Shown here: piece after piece, positions 1-12,871 of the stretch | How the letters are laid out: the number at the start of each line of letters is the position of its first letter | Position numbering within the stretch: the stretch's first letter is position 1 | NCBI RefSeq assembly: GCF_046630445.1 | Contig: NC_092340.1 | Span: 363,548,001-363,612,000 of the forward strand | DNA: 64,000 nt | Direction: 5' to 3' | Origin: Rutidosis leptorrhynchoides | Lineage: Eukaryota; Streptophyta; Magnoliopsida; Asterales; Asteraceae | Translations under genes and position numbers: made by a program | The notes under the pieces: generated by a model | Seen by the model: only the letters and a program-made list of their open reading frames with translations | Told to the model about the DNA's origin: nothing | Databases searched by the model: none

Positions 1-747
1 TAAATGTTTTACGAAATAGACACAGGTAATCGAAACTACATTATATGGTTGAATGATCGAAATCGAATATGCCCCTTTTTATTAAGTCTGGTAATCTAAG
101 AATTAGGGAACAGACACCCTAATTGACGCGAACTCTAAAGATAGATCTATCGGGCCCAACAAGCCCCATCCAAAGTACCGGATGCTTTAGTACTTCGAAA
201 TTTATATCATGTCCGAAGGAGGATCCCGGAATGATGGGGATATTCTTATATACATATTGTGAATGTCGGTTACCAGGTGTTCAATCTATATGAATGATAT
301 TTTTGTCTCTATGCATGGGACGTATGATTATGAGAAATGGAAGTATGAAATCTTGTGGTCTATTAAAATTAGGAAAGGATTATTTATGTTAAACTAATGA
401 ACTCACCAACCTTTTGGTTGACACTTTAAAGCATGTTTATTCTCAGGTATGAAAGAAATCTTCCGCTGTGCACTTGCTCATTTTAGAGACATTACTTGGA
501 GTCATTCAGGACATATTTCAAAAGACGTTGCATTCGAGTCGTTGAGTTCATCAAGATTATTATTAAGTCAATTATAGTTAGATATATTATAAAATGGTAT
601 GCATGCCGTCAACTTTTGATGTAATGAAAGATTGTCTTTTCAAAAACGAATGCAATGTTTGTAAAATGTATCATATAGAGGTCTAGTACCTCGCAATGTA
701 ACCAAATGTAATGTATTCGTCCTTGTGGATTAGGACGGGTCGTTAGA
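1..747 (+). repeat. 5' LTR, 3' end only
   Basis: This is identical in layout to 8081-8827. Substitutions are visible near positions 25, 228, 287, 417, 457, 461 and 618. About 0.9 percent divergence means a recent insertion. The LTR ends GTTAGA, not the usual CA, followed by a 2-nt spacer and the primer binding site. Confidence 0.9.
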
Positions 748-749
748 GT

Positions 750-761
750 TGGTATCAGAGC
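750..761 (+). promoter_or_regulatory. Primer binding site, initiator tRNA-Met type
   Basis: TGGTATCAGAGC lies 2 nt after the LTR end. This is the standard complement of the 3' end of plant initiator tRNA-Met and marks the start of minus-strand DNA synthesis. The same 12-mer occurs at 43600-43611 in the unrelated gag-only element. Confidence 0.9.
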
Positions 762-3700
762 GGTGGTCTTAGCGAACCAGGTCTTGCATTAGTGAGTCTA
801 ACTGATAGTCGTTAGGATGCAAGAGTGAGTCTGGACTTCGACCGTGTCTGCATGTCAAAAGTTTTTCTTATCATTTTTTGTCGAAAATCATCTATTTATC
901 ATCCTTAGGAAATTACCTGCTTATCATTCTTAGTCTAGACACATCTTACTACAATGATTGCATGAATAGTGTATAGACAAAATTCGTATCTTAGCGTATC
1001 TGCTAATTCATATCTTAGCATATCTTGTACTGTAGACTTTGTCTGACAACTTTCGTAGATTCCTCCGTAACATATGGGATTTTAGTATTGTATACGCATA
1101 TGTGAATTATGTATTGCAGGGTACTAATCTACATCCTATAATCTGTTTCTTATCTAAAATACTTCATCTGATCGTACGAGATGAATCCCTCAACCAGTTT
1201 GAGTCCCTCAGACTTCGATAGCTAATCCGATAGTTATTCCGACAGCTATTCCGACACGGATGTTTACCTAAGCTCCGGAGGCAACGTCACCAGAATGAAT
1301 CAACCAATCAATCATCTCCAATTCATCTGATGGGTTCGTAGTCGACTTAACCGATGGAGACGAGAGGAAGGCGATCCTTTCCACCCACCAACCGAATTTA
1401 CCTCATGGCAATGAACCTGAAGCACTTACCGGCGAACCAGTCTGAAACACCATTTTCACCCCCATTTCCCAAATATCTTACCACGATTGTATTCTATCTA
1501 AAATTCTAAACCTTATTCATCGGCTCGTACCGACCGACAATCATCCCGGAATAATAGAAGAAGTCAATGAACTTCGCGCTCGAGTAATCAATCTGGAGAA
1601 TATGGTGCAAAAATTACCAGCTTCAAAAACATCACCAGCACCAACAGTACCATCAATAACAACACCAGTGCCATCAACAACCCATGCCTCGACGTCTCAT
1701 TCTATACCTTGAGTATAATTATCGTTCTACGTATCGTTCTACATCATTTATCTTCGTTCGACATGGCGATTATGTAATCTCTAATGTTTTAGAGATTATA
1801 TATTCTTGTTCCAACGGTAAATCAAATGAGTTTAATATCATATTGACTCATTAAATCCATGATTACATCTGAAGAAGATATATATGTATATATATTTTCA
1901 TAAAGATTGTAATTAAAAAAAAAATTCTTGTGTACAAACTGTTAATGGTGAAAATATTTTAACGGGTAGGTAATACCCGAGGAATATTTAGATTTCACAT
2001 TAATAAGTTACACTGTACATTCTTCGAATCTAATTCAACAGTCGTTTACTATCCTACTTACGTCCACCAATATACAAATCCGTTCACCACAGAATAACCA
2101 CATTCATCCAATTTCATATTTGGATTTTGATTTATCATAATCCAACAAGTGGCATAATGAAGAAAACATTGGACAAAATAAAATTTGTTAGAAACAAACA
2201 AATTAACTATGAGAAATTTTGTTAAGAATCCACACTAACTGTTCCTAACTAATTGTTCCCAGCTAACTGATTACACTTTATTTATCGCAATTTAATTATC
2301 GCAATTTACATTCTCGCAATTTTATTTATCGTCATTTAATTTCTGTTATTTACTTTACGCACTTTATTTATCGTCATTTAATTTCTGTTATTTACTTTAC
2401 GCACTTTATTTATCGTCATTTAATTTCTGTTATTTATTTTACGCACTTTAAATATATGGACACGTATACAAGGTTTTGACATATCATATCGACGCATCTA
2501 TATATATTATTTGGAGTAACCATAGACACTCTATATGCAGTAATGCGGGAGTTAGCTATACATGGTCGAGGTTGATTCTATAATAATATATATAGTTTGA
2601 GTTGTGATCGAGTCTAAGACGTATACGGGTCACGATACACATTAATTAATTCGAATATTATATATTAAATATATATGAATCAGTGGATTGTTAACTGTGG
2701 ACTATCGACTGTGGACTAAAAACATTGGACAATTATAATGAATTAAAATATTGATTATAACCTATGAAACTAAACAATTCTTCAAGTTGCCACTTGATTT
2801 CATCTTAAACCTCATTTGTATCTTGACGATTCCAATCTGCGTTCAAACATTTCATATTTCTTGAAAACACCTCAATTGAGAGGATGAACCAACCGCACTT
2901 CGTCTACGGAAGAAAAGATTGATGCGTATAGTTATGCACATGAAAACTCTCGAAAACTGAGTAAACATTTAACACGTAGCTGTGCTAATTCCTTTAACGT
3001 TGTTATTGCCGAAAATAACTTTGCAATCTCTTTCCCAATTAGCAAATTTTGTCACAGCTCCAGAAAGTCAACTTCGACTTTCATTCAGATTAGCCTTATT
3101 ATAGCCTTGATATATAAATATGCCTTTCGCCATCGTTGTTGGGGAACCTTTTATATTCCGCCACATTAGTAGTAAACTTACCAGCAACTTCATTACACGT
3201 TGTCTTAAGTCCCTTCGAAGAACCATTATATCTGTTCATTAAAACCTTATCATATATTCGTCTGCATCTTGTAACGAGTATTGTCATACCAATTACCGGG
3301 AATCAGCAATCAGTATTTTGAATCCCGCAACAATTCTACAACAACAGTTATAGGTATACATATAACCTTTATCTCTTAGAATTATGACCTTCCATTCTGA
3401 AATTATGAAAAGCACCCAGTCTACGAATCAATACTCGAAATGTTGAAAAAGCTGAATGAAGCAGTAAAAACTGTAAACGATCTTAACAGCCAGAAGTTTG
3501 ATAATAAAGAATAGCATGTTGGAAAAGCTCAGAAAAGTTGGAACTGAAAAATGGATTGAGCTAAACATGAAGGAGGCCAAGGACAAATACAAGGACCAAA
3601 CCCTATATTCAAAGAATCCAGATAATTCTGTATCCAATGAAATCTTTAGAGAAAACCTTGCTCTATACTCATATTAAATCTTGTGGAAAATCTTTCTTCA

Positions 3701-4995
3701 TCAACCTTCGATCTTAGAAATTCTGAAAATATCATCATAAATATCTTCGATATTTCTGAGGATATTTTCAAAACTCTTCTTATCCGAAATTGGTTATCTC
3801 TTCGTGTTATCTATGTTACATCATAAAAGAAACTATTTTAGTTTCTAAATTCTAAAACCTTCGAGTAGAAAATATAAATGATTTTGAAGTAGTGTTGGGA
3901 ACTGAAGCATAAGTTAGTATAATATAATGACATTTGATCAACGTGATTATATTACAGTAATTCATGCTGAGTTTCTAATGGAACGTGATAATTCACAGAA
4001 CATATCGTCATCATGTGCCATTTACACGACTCTTACATTCTACCCAATCTCTAAACATATTAAGAACATATCTTCTTGATAGTTATATCTTTCCGGATAT
4101 TCTGGTAATTTATCAAATTAAGATCGTACCATTACGATTTTCTTCTTAGAACATTAACAATGTTCATTCCGAAATTCATATCTGCAAATTCTGGACCATT
4201 ACAAGCGGTGCTTAATCACAAGAAGAAGAAACGAAAGGACAAAACTCTGAAATAGAAATTGGGGTATAAATCACAGCAAATAGGAGAGAGCATTAACAAT
4301 GGATGACAATGATTAGGGGAGACAGAAGTAGGGACATCGAAATATAAGAAAAGATATAAAACCCAACAACCACCCAGAATTTATAAACCGTATATATCGA
4401 TGCATATAGCAATATAAAGACACGGGAGAACTAAGAACACTATAAAACCCAGAGTATATTATAAGTGAATAGATTCTTCCGGCGGTAGATGGAAAAGAAG
4501 AATGATAGATATGAAAGTTAAGAGTATATCAAGAATCAAAACGGGATGGAGCATATTGACGAATGTTTTAAAGTATGAATTGAGGAGAAAGAATAAAAGT
4601 TGTGAGTTGTGAAAATAAGGAAACAAAGGGGATGGATTTATAGTAAAATATCCGACAGAGCGATCGCAACAAATTATTGCATTTAATCAAAGAAGATCCA
4701 AATTTCCTTAATCGCCGAAGAATCAAATCTTATCGCAAAGATTTTCTTTAAATTCCATGAAATCCGGAAACAAATCATAACTACGTCATCAGTTAAAATG
4801 AATATACAGTCACTCATTTCACTCTCCTGCGATAGCTTCCCTTATACTCTTCACGTAATCAAATTGTTTTATCTATATTACTCAATGATGATAAAACTCT
4901 ATTCATCGACTCATATTCGTCATGAAGACATTTTTATAGTTAGCATGACGACCTCAATCAAATTTCGGGACGAAATTTCTTTAACGGGTAGGTAC
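762..4995 (+). other. Interior of the LARD-like element, no coding capacity seen
   Basis: This is a 4.2-kb AT-rich stretch. Bases 1210-1720 look faintly gag-like in composition (short open runs rich in Ser, Thr and Pro codons) but are broken in every frame. An AACGGGTAGGTA motif appears at about 1960 and again at 4983 just before the 3' LTR. The second copy is the likely plus-strand priming tract. ORFs of 60-76 codons at 1039, 3136, 3428 and 4798 have no recognisable features and I do not call them genes. Confidence 0.7.
2320..2445 (+). repeat. Tandem repeat, about 42-bp unit, three copies
   Basis: Three head-to-tail copies of a 42-bp unit start near 2320, 2362 and 2404 and are almost identical. 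The unit core (TTTATCGTCATTTAAT) resembles short motifs in the Athila-like LTRs of this window (for example around 14480), so it may be shared repeat vocabulary, not a unique array. Confidence 0.85.
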
Positions 4996-7900
4996 TGTGA
5001 TGACCCAGAAATTTCCGATCAAATTTAAACTTTAATCTTTATATGTTTCCGACACGATAAGCAAAATCTGTAATGTTGAGTCTCGAAAGTTTTGAAATCT
5101 ATATTCATGTAATCAATTACCCTTTGACTATGCTCAACGATTCACGAACATTTATGTGTATATTGATATGTATATATAATATATACTTATTAGTTGAAAA
5201 CGTTAACAAAGTATTAGACATATAATACTTTACATGAACGTATTTTGTTTCAATATAAGTTAATATAGTTATTGACGAAATTAAAAGATAATATCATATG
5301 ATTGAATTATCAGATACATTGAATTATGATTACGAGTCTCTGTTATGAAGTCCACGTTGATTTGAGAAATCGTTTGTTTTTAACGGTATTCGGAATAAAT
5401 GATAAAGTGATTTTCAAATGAAAACAAAGTATCACTTATCTAGTGTCAGACAAATGTTAGTGGAGAATTGAATTTCATATTACTTGATTGATCTATTTAC
5501 AAATGTGCGAAAACGTTTTCCAATGTAATATAACTTGGTTATTAAAATGTCTTTGTTAAATAACGTAAGTTGAATATTAATTGTTAAGATATATTTAAAT
5601 AACTTGCAACGTGTATTTAAAACGTGTTTATGTATATTAAATACATATCTGATTACAAATTATTTATGTAAATGATAGCAACACTTGTTATTTGATTTGA
5701 TCGATATTAAGATATATTATTTAGAAAGTTTAAGGAAATTAAACTAAACGTTGGCGCATAAATGAATTATATCAAATTAAGTTTAAAGTATAAACGTTAC
5801 GTGTTATAAGATTTTCTAAACGAATTTAAAATAAACTTTTGAACTATTATTAGTTTTGAAAAACTAAATATTATATTATTTCATTAATATTTCCATTATA
5901 TACGGTATGTACAAGTTTATATTTTAAATGAAAATATATTTTTATTTTACAAAGTGATGAATAATAATATCAAATTAGTCATAAAACGTTTTGATTTAAT
6001 ATTATTAAATATGCTTTGATAAATAACGAGACTATGATTTATAGAAGTAAATGACCAAAACACTCAAAAGATTAAGTTACACTTTGAGTGGGTTAGTTTT
6101 CCATTAATTTAAGTCTAATTATTAATAAAGGTACAATTCGCGAAATGAAAGGTATCAGTTTTCTAAGCATACGAAAATGCGTTCGAGAAACCGAAACTGG
6201 GACGTAATACAATATATTATTATTAACACTAATAGTATTATTATTATCATTTTTATGAATTTTGTATCATTAGTACTTATATAATAATAATTATTATTAA
6301 TATATTATCAATTATTAATATTAATTTAATTATAAAAAAAAGAATCAAGAACTAGTACCATTCAGTTTCACATCCACATCCCTACTGTATATGATTTTTG
6401 TATCTGTCGGAGTTTGTTATGAGTCTGCTTCAATCACAATTCAAAACAGAAATCCTTTGCTATATATTGTCAATTGCATTCAGTGATTGAATAAAACTGA
6501 AAAACCCAGAAAATAAGCTCCACACTCTGTACATTTATCTTTTTCATCATATTTTGATTTTGAATGAATTTTCAAAATGTAATAATACAGTCTTGTTAGG
6601 AATCATTTATCTAAACTATCTGTAAGTTTTCAATCCTCAATTCTTTCTATTAATCTCTAATTTTGGAGTCAAAGTTTTGGTTTTAAAAGTCAACTAAGTG
6701 TTCTTGAATCAAATTCGAGTTTGTTTTGATATCTCCAGTTAATTTGATCCATAAAGATTATAGGAATGATTTGCAACACAATTCATGTTGTAATCATAAC
6801 CTATAACACTCTTAATCTAAAAATCAATTTTTGAGTTCTTGAGTTCTTCACAATAATATACACTAACGTAAATTCGAAACAAATTTCAAAAACTAAAAAT
6901 GCAGAGTTGTTAGGAATCATTTACTTAAACTTCCTGCAAAATCTCAATAACGAATCATTTACTTAATAACGAATTCGAATTTGCGAGTCAAAGGTAAATT
7001 GTCAAAAGTCAACTGTTTTGTTCTTGGAGAAATTAGAGCTTGTTTTGATGTTTTAAGTTAAATTGATGATTTTGATAGATTTTAGGAATGATTTGAAACA
7101 TGTTTCATGTTGTAAAGATTGTCCAAAACGAACTCAAAATTGAAAACAAAAAAAAAAAATTCTAGCTACAAGGAAGCAGTAGGATTTTTTGTGTTTTTTT
7201 TTCTCATTTTTTTTATATCATGAACACTTTTTTTTTTCATGTTGTTTACAAGTCATAAATGAAAACCCGTTCGATTGTTGTTGAGTTTTTGCCCCCGTTT
7301 GATTTTAAACTTGGTGAAGAAGATGATGAACTAAGATGAAAGAAATACTAGATATATATGTTTGGGTTGCCTTATAAGTCAGAAAAACATGGATGGCAGA
7401 ATAGTTAAGGGTGTTTGCGGGTGGGTGAGAGGTCTCGAGTTCGAGCCCTGTTTGGGGCAGTTTTTTTTAGAAAAGCTCTTTGAAGGTAGTTCTCATTTCT
7501 AAAATTAATATAATTATTATTATTGTTATTATTAGTAGTAATATAATTATTACTATTATTATTACTAAAATAAGAATTTATGATCATTTAATAGTATTGT
7601 TATTATTAGTATTATAAATATTATTATCACCATATAAGTATGATAATCATTATTATCATTATTATTACTAGTATCATACTATTAGTATTATTATTATTAC
7701 CCTTAGTCAGGTATTTCTACGATTATTAATTTTGCAAAACAAAAGATATATATGTAAATATATTATAACATAAAATATACTAATATTACATAAAAATTAT
7801 GTTTCAACTAATATTATTGATATAACATTAATTAAATATCAAATAAGTATCATAATATATTATAAGAATAATTAATACATAACAAATATATAAACTTAAT

Positions 7901-8827
7901 TGATTTATACTATAATGTGCTAATATTTGATATAGGTTCATGAATCCGAGGCCAACCCTGCATTGTTCAATGTCGTCATATGTATTTTTACTACAAAATA
8001 TATTATAGTGAGTTTCATCACTCCCTTTTTAAATGCTTTTGCAATATATATTTTTGGGACTGAGAATGCATGCGCTTTTATAAATGTTTTACGAAATAGA
8101 CACAAGTAATCGAAACTACATTATATGGTTGAATGATCGAAATCGAATATGCCCCTTTTTATTAAGTCTGGTAATCTAAGAATTAGGGAACAGACACCCT
8201 AATTGACGCGAACTCTAAAGATAGATCTATCGGGCCCAACAAGCCCCATCCAAAGTACCGGATGCTTTAGTACTTCGAAATTTATATCATGTCCGAAGGA
8301 GGATCCCAGAATGATGGGGATATTCTTATATACATATTGTGAATGTCGGTTACCAGGTGTTCAATCCATATGAATGATATTTTTGTCTCTATGCATGGGA
8401 CGTATGATTATGAGAAATGGAAGTATGAAATCTTGTGGTCTATTAAAATTAGGAAAGGATTATTTATGTTAAACTAATGAACTCACCAACCTTTTGATTG
8501 ACACTTTAAAGCATGTTTATTCTCAGGTATGAAAGATATCATCCGCTGTGCACTTGCTCATTTTAGAGACATTACTTGGAGTCATTCAGGACATATTTCA
8601 AAAGACGTTGCATTCGAGTCGTTGAGTTCATCAAGATTATTATTAAGTCAATTATAGTTAGATATATTATAAAATGGTATGCATGCCGTCAACTTTCGAT
8701 GTAATGAAAGATTGTCTTTTCAAAAACGAATGCAATGTTTGTAAAATGTATCATATAGAGGTCTAGTACCTCGCAATGTAACCAAATGTAATGTATTCGT
8801 CCTTGTGGATTAGGACGGGTCGTTAGA
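4996..8827 (+). repeat. 3' LTR of the LARD-like element
   Basis: This 3832-bp LTR begins TGTGATGACC directly after the purine-containing tract at 4981-4995 and ends at 8827. Its last 747 bp match the window start. It is related to the minus-strand solo LTR at 38495-51202: both begin TGTGAYGACCC, share the end region around AATGCAATGTTTGTAAAATG, and carry a tRNA-like module followed by an ATT-rich microsatellite in the same place. Confidence 0.88.
7394..7468 (+). ncRNA. tRNA-like (SINE-type) Pol III module inside the LTR
   Basis: A box A-like start (TGGCAGAATAGTTAAGG) and a box B-like motif (GAGTTCGAGCCC, 7437-7448) are spaced as in a tRNA. A run of eight T (7461-7468), a Pol III stop, follows. 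The acceptor arms do not form a proper tRNA, so this is a tRNA-derived relic or SINE head, not a tRNA gene. The homologous LTR at 38495-51202 has its own version at 40303-40385. Confidence 0.5.
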
Positions 8828-8829
8828 AA

Positions 8830-10432
8830 TGCGGTTGACCACACTTAACGAAAGATTGTCACATTGAGAAAACGATGGAACAACGTGAGAATGTTTCCTA
8901 CATGAACCAAAGGTCGGGAAATAATTATCAAAATAATTATCAACCGCCAAGGCCAAACTTCAATCAAAATCAAAACATTCTTTACAATCCAAATGGGCCA
9001 AACAATAACTCGTATAACCAACAAGGTCCGAATAACCAACCAACTCAAAACAACACTTTCAATCAACAAAGACCTGGCTTATATAAACCACCACAACAAA
9101 CCGAAGAGAAAAAGCCAAATCTGGAAGAAATGACAATTTATTAAATCTCAAACCCAAACGAATGAGAGGTTTGATCAATCATTAAGAACTCAACAAGCTT
9201 CCATTTTGAATCTAGAAAAACTCGTAGGTATTCTTTCTAGCATGATGAGTGAGAGGGAACAAGGAAAGCTACCGAGTAATACTGAAGTAAATCCTCGGAA
9301 TGAGAATGTTAATATGGTTTCAACGAATTCTGAAAAACCAGCATCAGAAGATGGGAAGGTTTTTGATGTGAGTAATAATGAAGAAGTTACAACACCACCA
9401 CCACCCGAGTATGTAAAGCCAGTGGTGGTACCATACAAACTACCCATCCCGTTTCTAAGAAATGGAGTTGAGTATGAACAAGTAATAGGTAATAAAGTTT
9501 GTAATACCTCTGGAAAGAAGAAGAAGAATAAGAAAATACAAGAAACAAAAACCGTAAAAGTAAACCCGGTGAAGACAGTTCCACCGAAACCTCCACCCAG
9601 GTTGGGTGATCCGGGTGAATTTATTGTTCCTTATCTACTTAGTGATTGTGTCATGTATGATGCACTAGCAGATTTAGGCGCGAGTGTGAGTGTAATGCCT
9701 CTTTCATTATATAAGAGATTAGGAGTAGGTGAGTTAAGTCCAATGGAAATGAATGTTCGACTCTTTGATCAAACCATTAAGCACCCAGTTGGAATTGCTG
9801 ACAAACTACCCGTTCAAGTGGGTAATTTAACCTTTCTAGTTAAATTCATTGTCATTGACATTGAAGAGGACCAAAACATTCCTCTAATTTTAGGTCGACC
9901 ATTCTTTGCATCCACCATGGCGTTATTTGATGTAAGAGAAGGTAGAATGACACTTAGTGATGGTGAAAAATCGATCACCTTTGTGATTCGAAAGACTAAA
10001 TCTCCACCAACCAAAACCGTTGAACCAACAAAAACGATTGGTAAGAACCATGTTGTTTTGCCAACTCCAAGGGTAGTGCTTAACAATAATAAAACGCCTA
10101 AGTGTGGGGAAGATGAAGTAACACCTAATGATGACTTGATAACAAAGAACCCCGTTGTTGATACGAAATTAAATGACTCCGTTATTAACAGTTCAATGAA
10201 GAAACTTATTAAACGAATTCGCGATGCTAGAATTAAGGGGAACTTTAAGTTATGTAACCGGTTAGTATCCAATCTATCGCCTAAAGAAAAGGCAAAACTA
10301 GTTGAATTTGTGGATATTACACGGGAATCCGACCAATGGCTTAAAGCAAAAGTCACAGATATGCAAGTTGATTATGGTCCAAAAGAAATTGACAATGAAG
10401 TTAATCACAATTTCCACACCACAGCTACCTAA
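8830..10432 (+). pseudogene. gag-protease remnant, copy A
   Basis: Retroviral-type Gag tail and aspartic protease of the Athila/Tat branch of Ty3 elements. The zinc knuckle (C-x2-C-x3-H-x4-C type) opens the segment and is broken by TGA at 8836-8838. An Asn/Gln/Pro-rich linker follows (8875-9144). A deletion relative to copy C at about 9131 changes frame. A 409-codon open frame (9206-10432) then carries the protease: catalytic DLGAS at residues 156-160 and the flap-side ILGRPF at 228-233. Its C-terminal basic stretch ends at TAA, inside the motif AAGTGTGGGG. The protease is open here but has no start of its own. No reverse transcriptase follows. Confidence 0.85.
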
Positions 10433-10970
10433 GTGTGGGGAGATTCAAATATTCTAAGAAATAATGATGTCTAGGGTTAGTTGTTCTGTTCTCGTGTAGT
10501 TCCGAGAATGGAACCGATTGGTCTTTTCCACTAGCAGACACTAAAGAACTAGTTTTCTCCCCCCATTCTAAATTTTTTGTTTTATAGGTTTTGTATGAAA
10601 TTAATATGCATTTTTAAATTTAAGTTTTGTGTGAATTTAAAAACAAAATTTACTTTATTTCATTAAGTTTAAAAAATGATTTCTAAAATTCGTCGTAAGT
10701 TAAAGACTAGATCATAGAATCGAAATTGCTTTACCCGAGGGCGGGGCGAAAAATTTTGTTATCATTATTTTTTAATTTTATTGATCTAAAGTATACAAAA
10801 AAAAATTAAAAAATCCAAAAATCTTTGCTTTTAAAACAATCGCTTTAAAAGCGACAAATTTTAAATTTTGTCGAGGGACGGACTAAGTAAACATACCGAA
10901 ACTACCTAAAGTAAAAGGAAACAAAATTTTAAAAAAATATTCATTTAAATTGTTTTAATAAATAAAGGTT

Positions 10971-11079
<109 letters not shown>

Positions 11080-12199
11080 TATCTTATGTACAAAACAGGG
11101 TAAAACAGCGCATTTTCAAAGATTGACATTAAAGTTCAGCAAAAGCTACTAATTTTGACGACAAGACGCAAAATATCAAATGTGATATAAAATAATATGT
11201 TTGCAAACTCGATATTTTTAATCACTTTTCTACACTAATCACCCTCATGAATTTATAATTATAGTCTGATTTCATGCAAATGAGGGCATTGCATGATCTC
11301 AAGTGTGGGGAAGGGTTATAAATTCTCTCGGGTTTACACTTAGTTTAATTGCTAAATTTTGTGAAAATTTGAAAAATTTTCAACTAAATGAATTCAAAAT
11401 CATGTTTATACATATTTATGAACGATAAAACTAGGTGTTAATGCCGAAATTATTGTTACCTCGGAGAGAACATAAATGGAGAAACAACCTAAAATGTTAG
11501 AATTCATTTAAAATGGAATAAAGGAGAATAAAAAGGCAAAGAAATAAAATAAAAAGCTAAGTGTGGGAAGAATTTACCAATTTCTTTCAAACACATATCA
11601 CATATTTGGTACATATTATTGCAGGTACTTTTGCTTTGGACTAAACTAATCAGTTTTACCCGATTTACTGTAATATATTTGAAATAAAGATGGATCTACA
11701 CGATGAATCAATTCCATCATTAAAAGGGAGTAAAGTCTTCCGAAAAAGACACGCGCTTCTTGATTTAGGTCAGGAAGTTGTCGTCCAGACCAGTTGTAGA
11801 GTCTACGAAAAACCTTGAAAAGTTTTCTCGAAAATCAGCTGGAAATCCACGGACCTCAACATCAAACAGGGTCGTCAAGTGGTCAGACTTATCCTAACCA
11901 TGAGAGGATCTGTCTCGTAAAATGGGGAGGGCGCCGTGCAAATTAGCTTGATAATACTAATGAATCAGACCCCCAGAAAGGATAATCTCCTTAAAGATTA
12001 AAAATCAGCTTTTAATCCTGATATTACTCAATCCTTGAGATTGACTTTAAAGATTGAGAATTACAAATTCATGAAATTCAATGATATCTAAACTCGAGCT
12101 TGAACGAGAAAATATTTTGATCAAAAACTAAAACCGATTTGTTTTCTGAAAACTCATTTTCAATGCGTTCATTACCATTGAACGTAAAATTCTAGGAAT

Positions 12200-12469
12200 T
12201 CACCTGAAATTCATTAGGTCACCTGAACCAAATCGGGTGTCAACCGTAAGAACGGTGGTTGCATAGCATGGTCGAAGACAGGACCTTGTGCCAGACCGAA
12301 AAACTATAGGGTGATCTTTACTATTGCTCCTACAAAGGATAGTAATTGCATCCGACGCGTTTTTGACCATAATTATCTGCATGTCACAGGACATTGCCTT
12401 AACAGTTGCTTGTTCATCGCTTTCCTTTACAACTGGATGGTAGTTTACCGAAAGGTAATATAGGGACAA
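12200..12469 (-). other. Antisense ORF shared by copies A, B and C
   Basis: A reading frame of about 89 codons on the strand opposite gag. It is also open at 17530-17853 and 29739-29990 although gag-pro is broken in those copies. The shared core includes KDHPI, FRSGTRS, LRPCYATTVLT and DTRFGSGDLMN. Antisense additional ORFs are described for Tat-lineage plant elements, which is one possible reading. A sense frame is also partly open over the same bases, so the coding strand is not settled. Confidence 0.35.
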
Positions 12470-12871
12470 GTATACTGGACGTGTTGCTTTCCTAATACAA
12501 GGTTAGCAAGTGGGTGACACAAAATCGCAAGTTTTGAGCTAAAATTTTAAAATCTGAAACCCACAAAACCCACAAAAATATTTTGCAAACACCGGTGAAG
12601 GGTTATTCCGAAAAAATTGTCTATGGTAAAATGTAGAATGAATTTTCAAAAGATCAAATGTTTTCATAAAGATCCAATTTCCTTAAAGGATCTAAATTTT
12701 TATAGTCATGTGGGACTGTAAACCACAATGTTACTATCATTGTTTATATCGCCGTATCAAAATCACTGATGTATAAAGTGTGAGAATAAAAAAAGTGATT
12801 CGAGTGAAGTGTGATTTAATTTCAAGTTCTGTATTACTTGAGGACAAGCAACGTTCAAGTGTGGGGATATT

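Larger units (their letters stand above)
1..8827 (+). mobile_element. Large LTR element without recognisable genes (LARD-like), left end outside window
   Basis: Bases 1-747 and 8081-8827 are collinear, with 7 substitutions and no gaps, so the window opens inside the 5' LTR of an element whose 3' LTR ends at 8827. An initiator-Met primer binding site follows the 5' LTR, and the 3' LTR begins TGTGATGACC at 4996. The 4.2-kb interior has no long ORF, zinc knuckle, protease or reverse transcriptase motif that I can see. It is therefore a large non-autonomous derivative that would depend on a relative's proteins. It interrupts the gag zinc knuckle of the Athila-like copy A: the sequence after 8827 continues exactly what copy C shows around 26369. 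The left target duplication lies outside the window, and AATGC (8828-8832) is the candidate right copy. Ty3-type affiliation is inference from LTR style. Confidence 0.85.

Noticed and set aside
9814-10356. 180-codon minus-strand frame opposite the copy A protease (also 15480-15773 and 27457-27918)
   Set aside because: It mirrors the conserved sense protease. Its composition follows from the complement of Lys/Thr/Asn codons. It is a shadow frame, unlike 12200-12469, which has no recognised sense gene.
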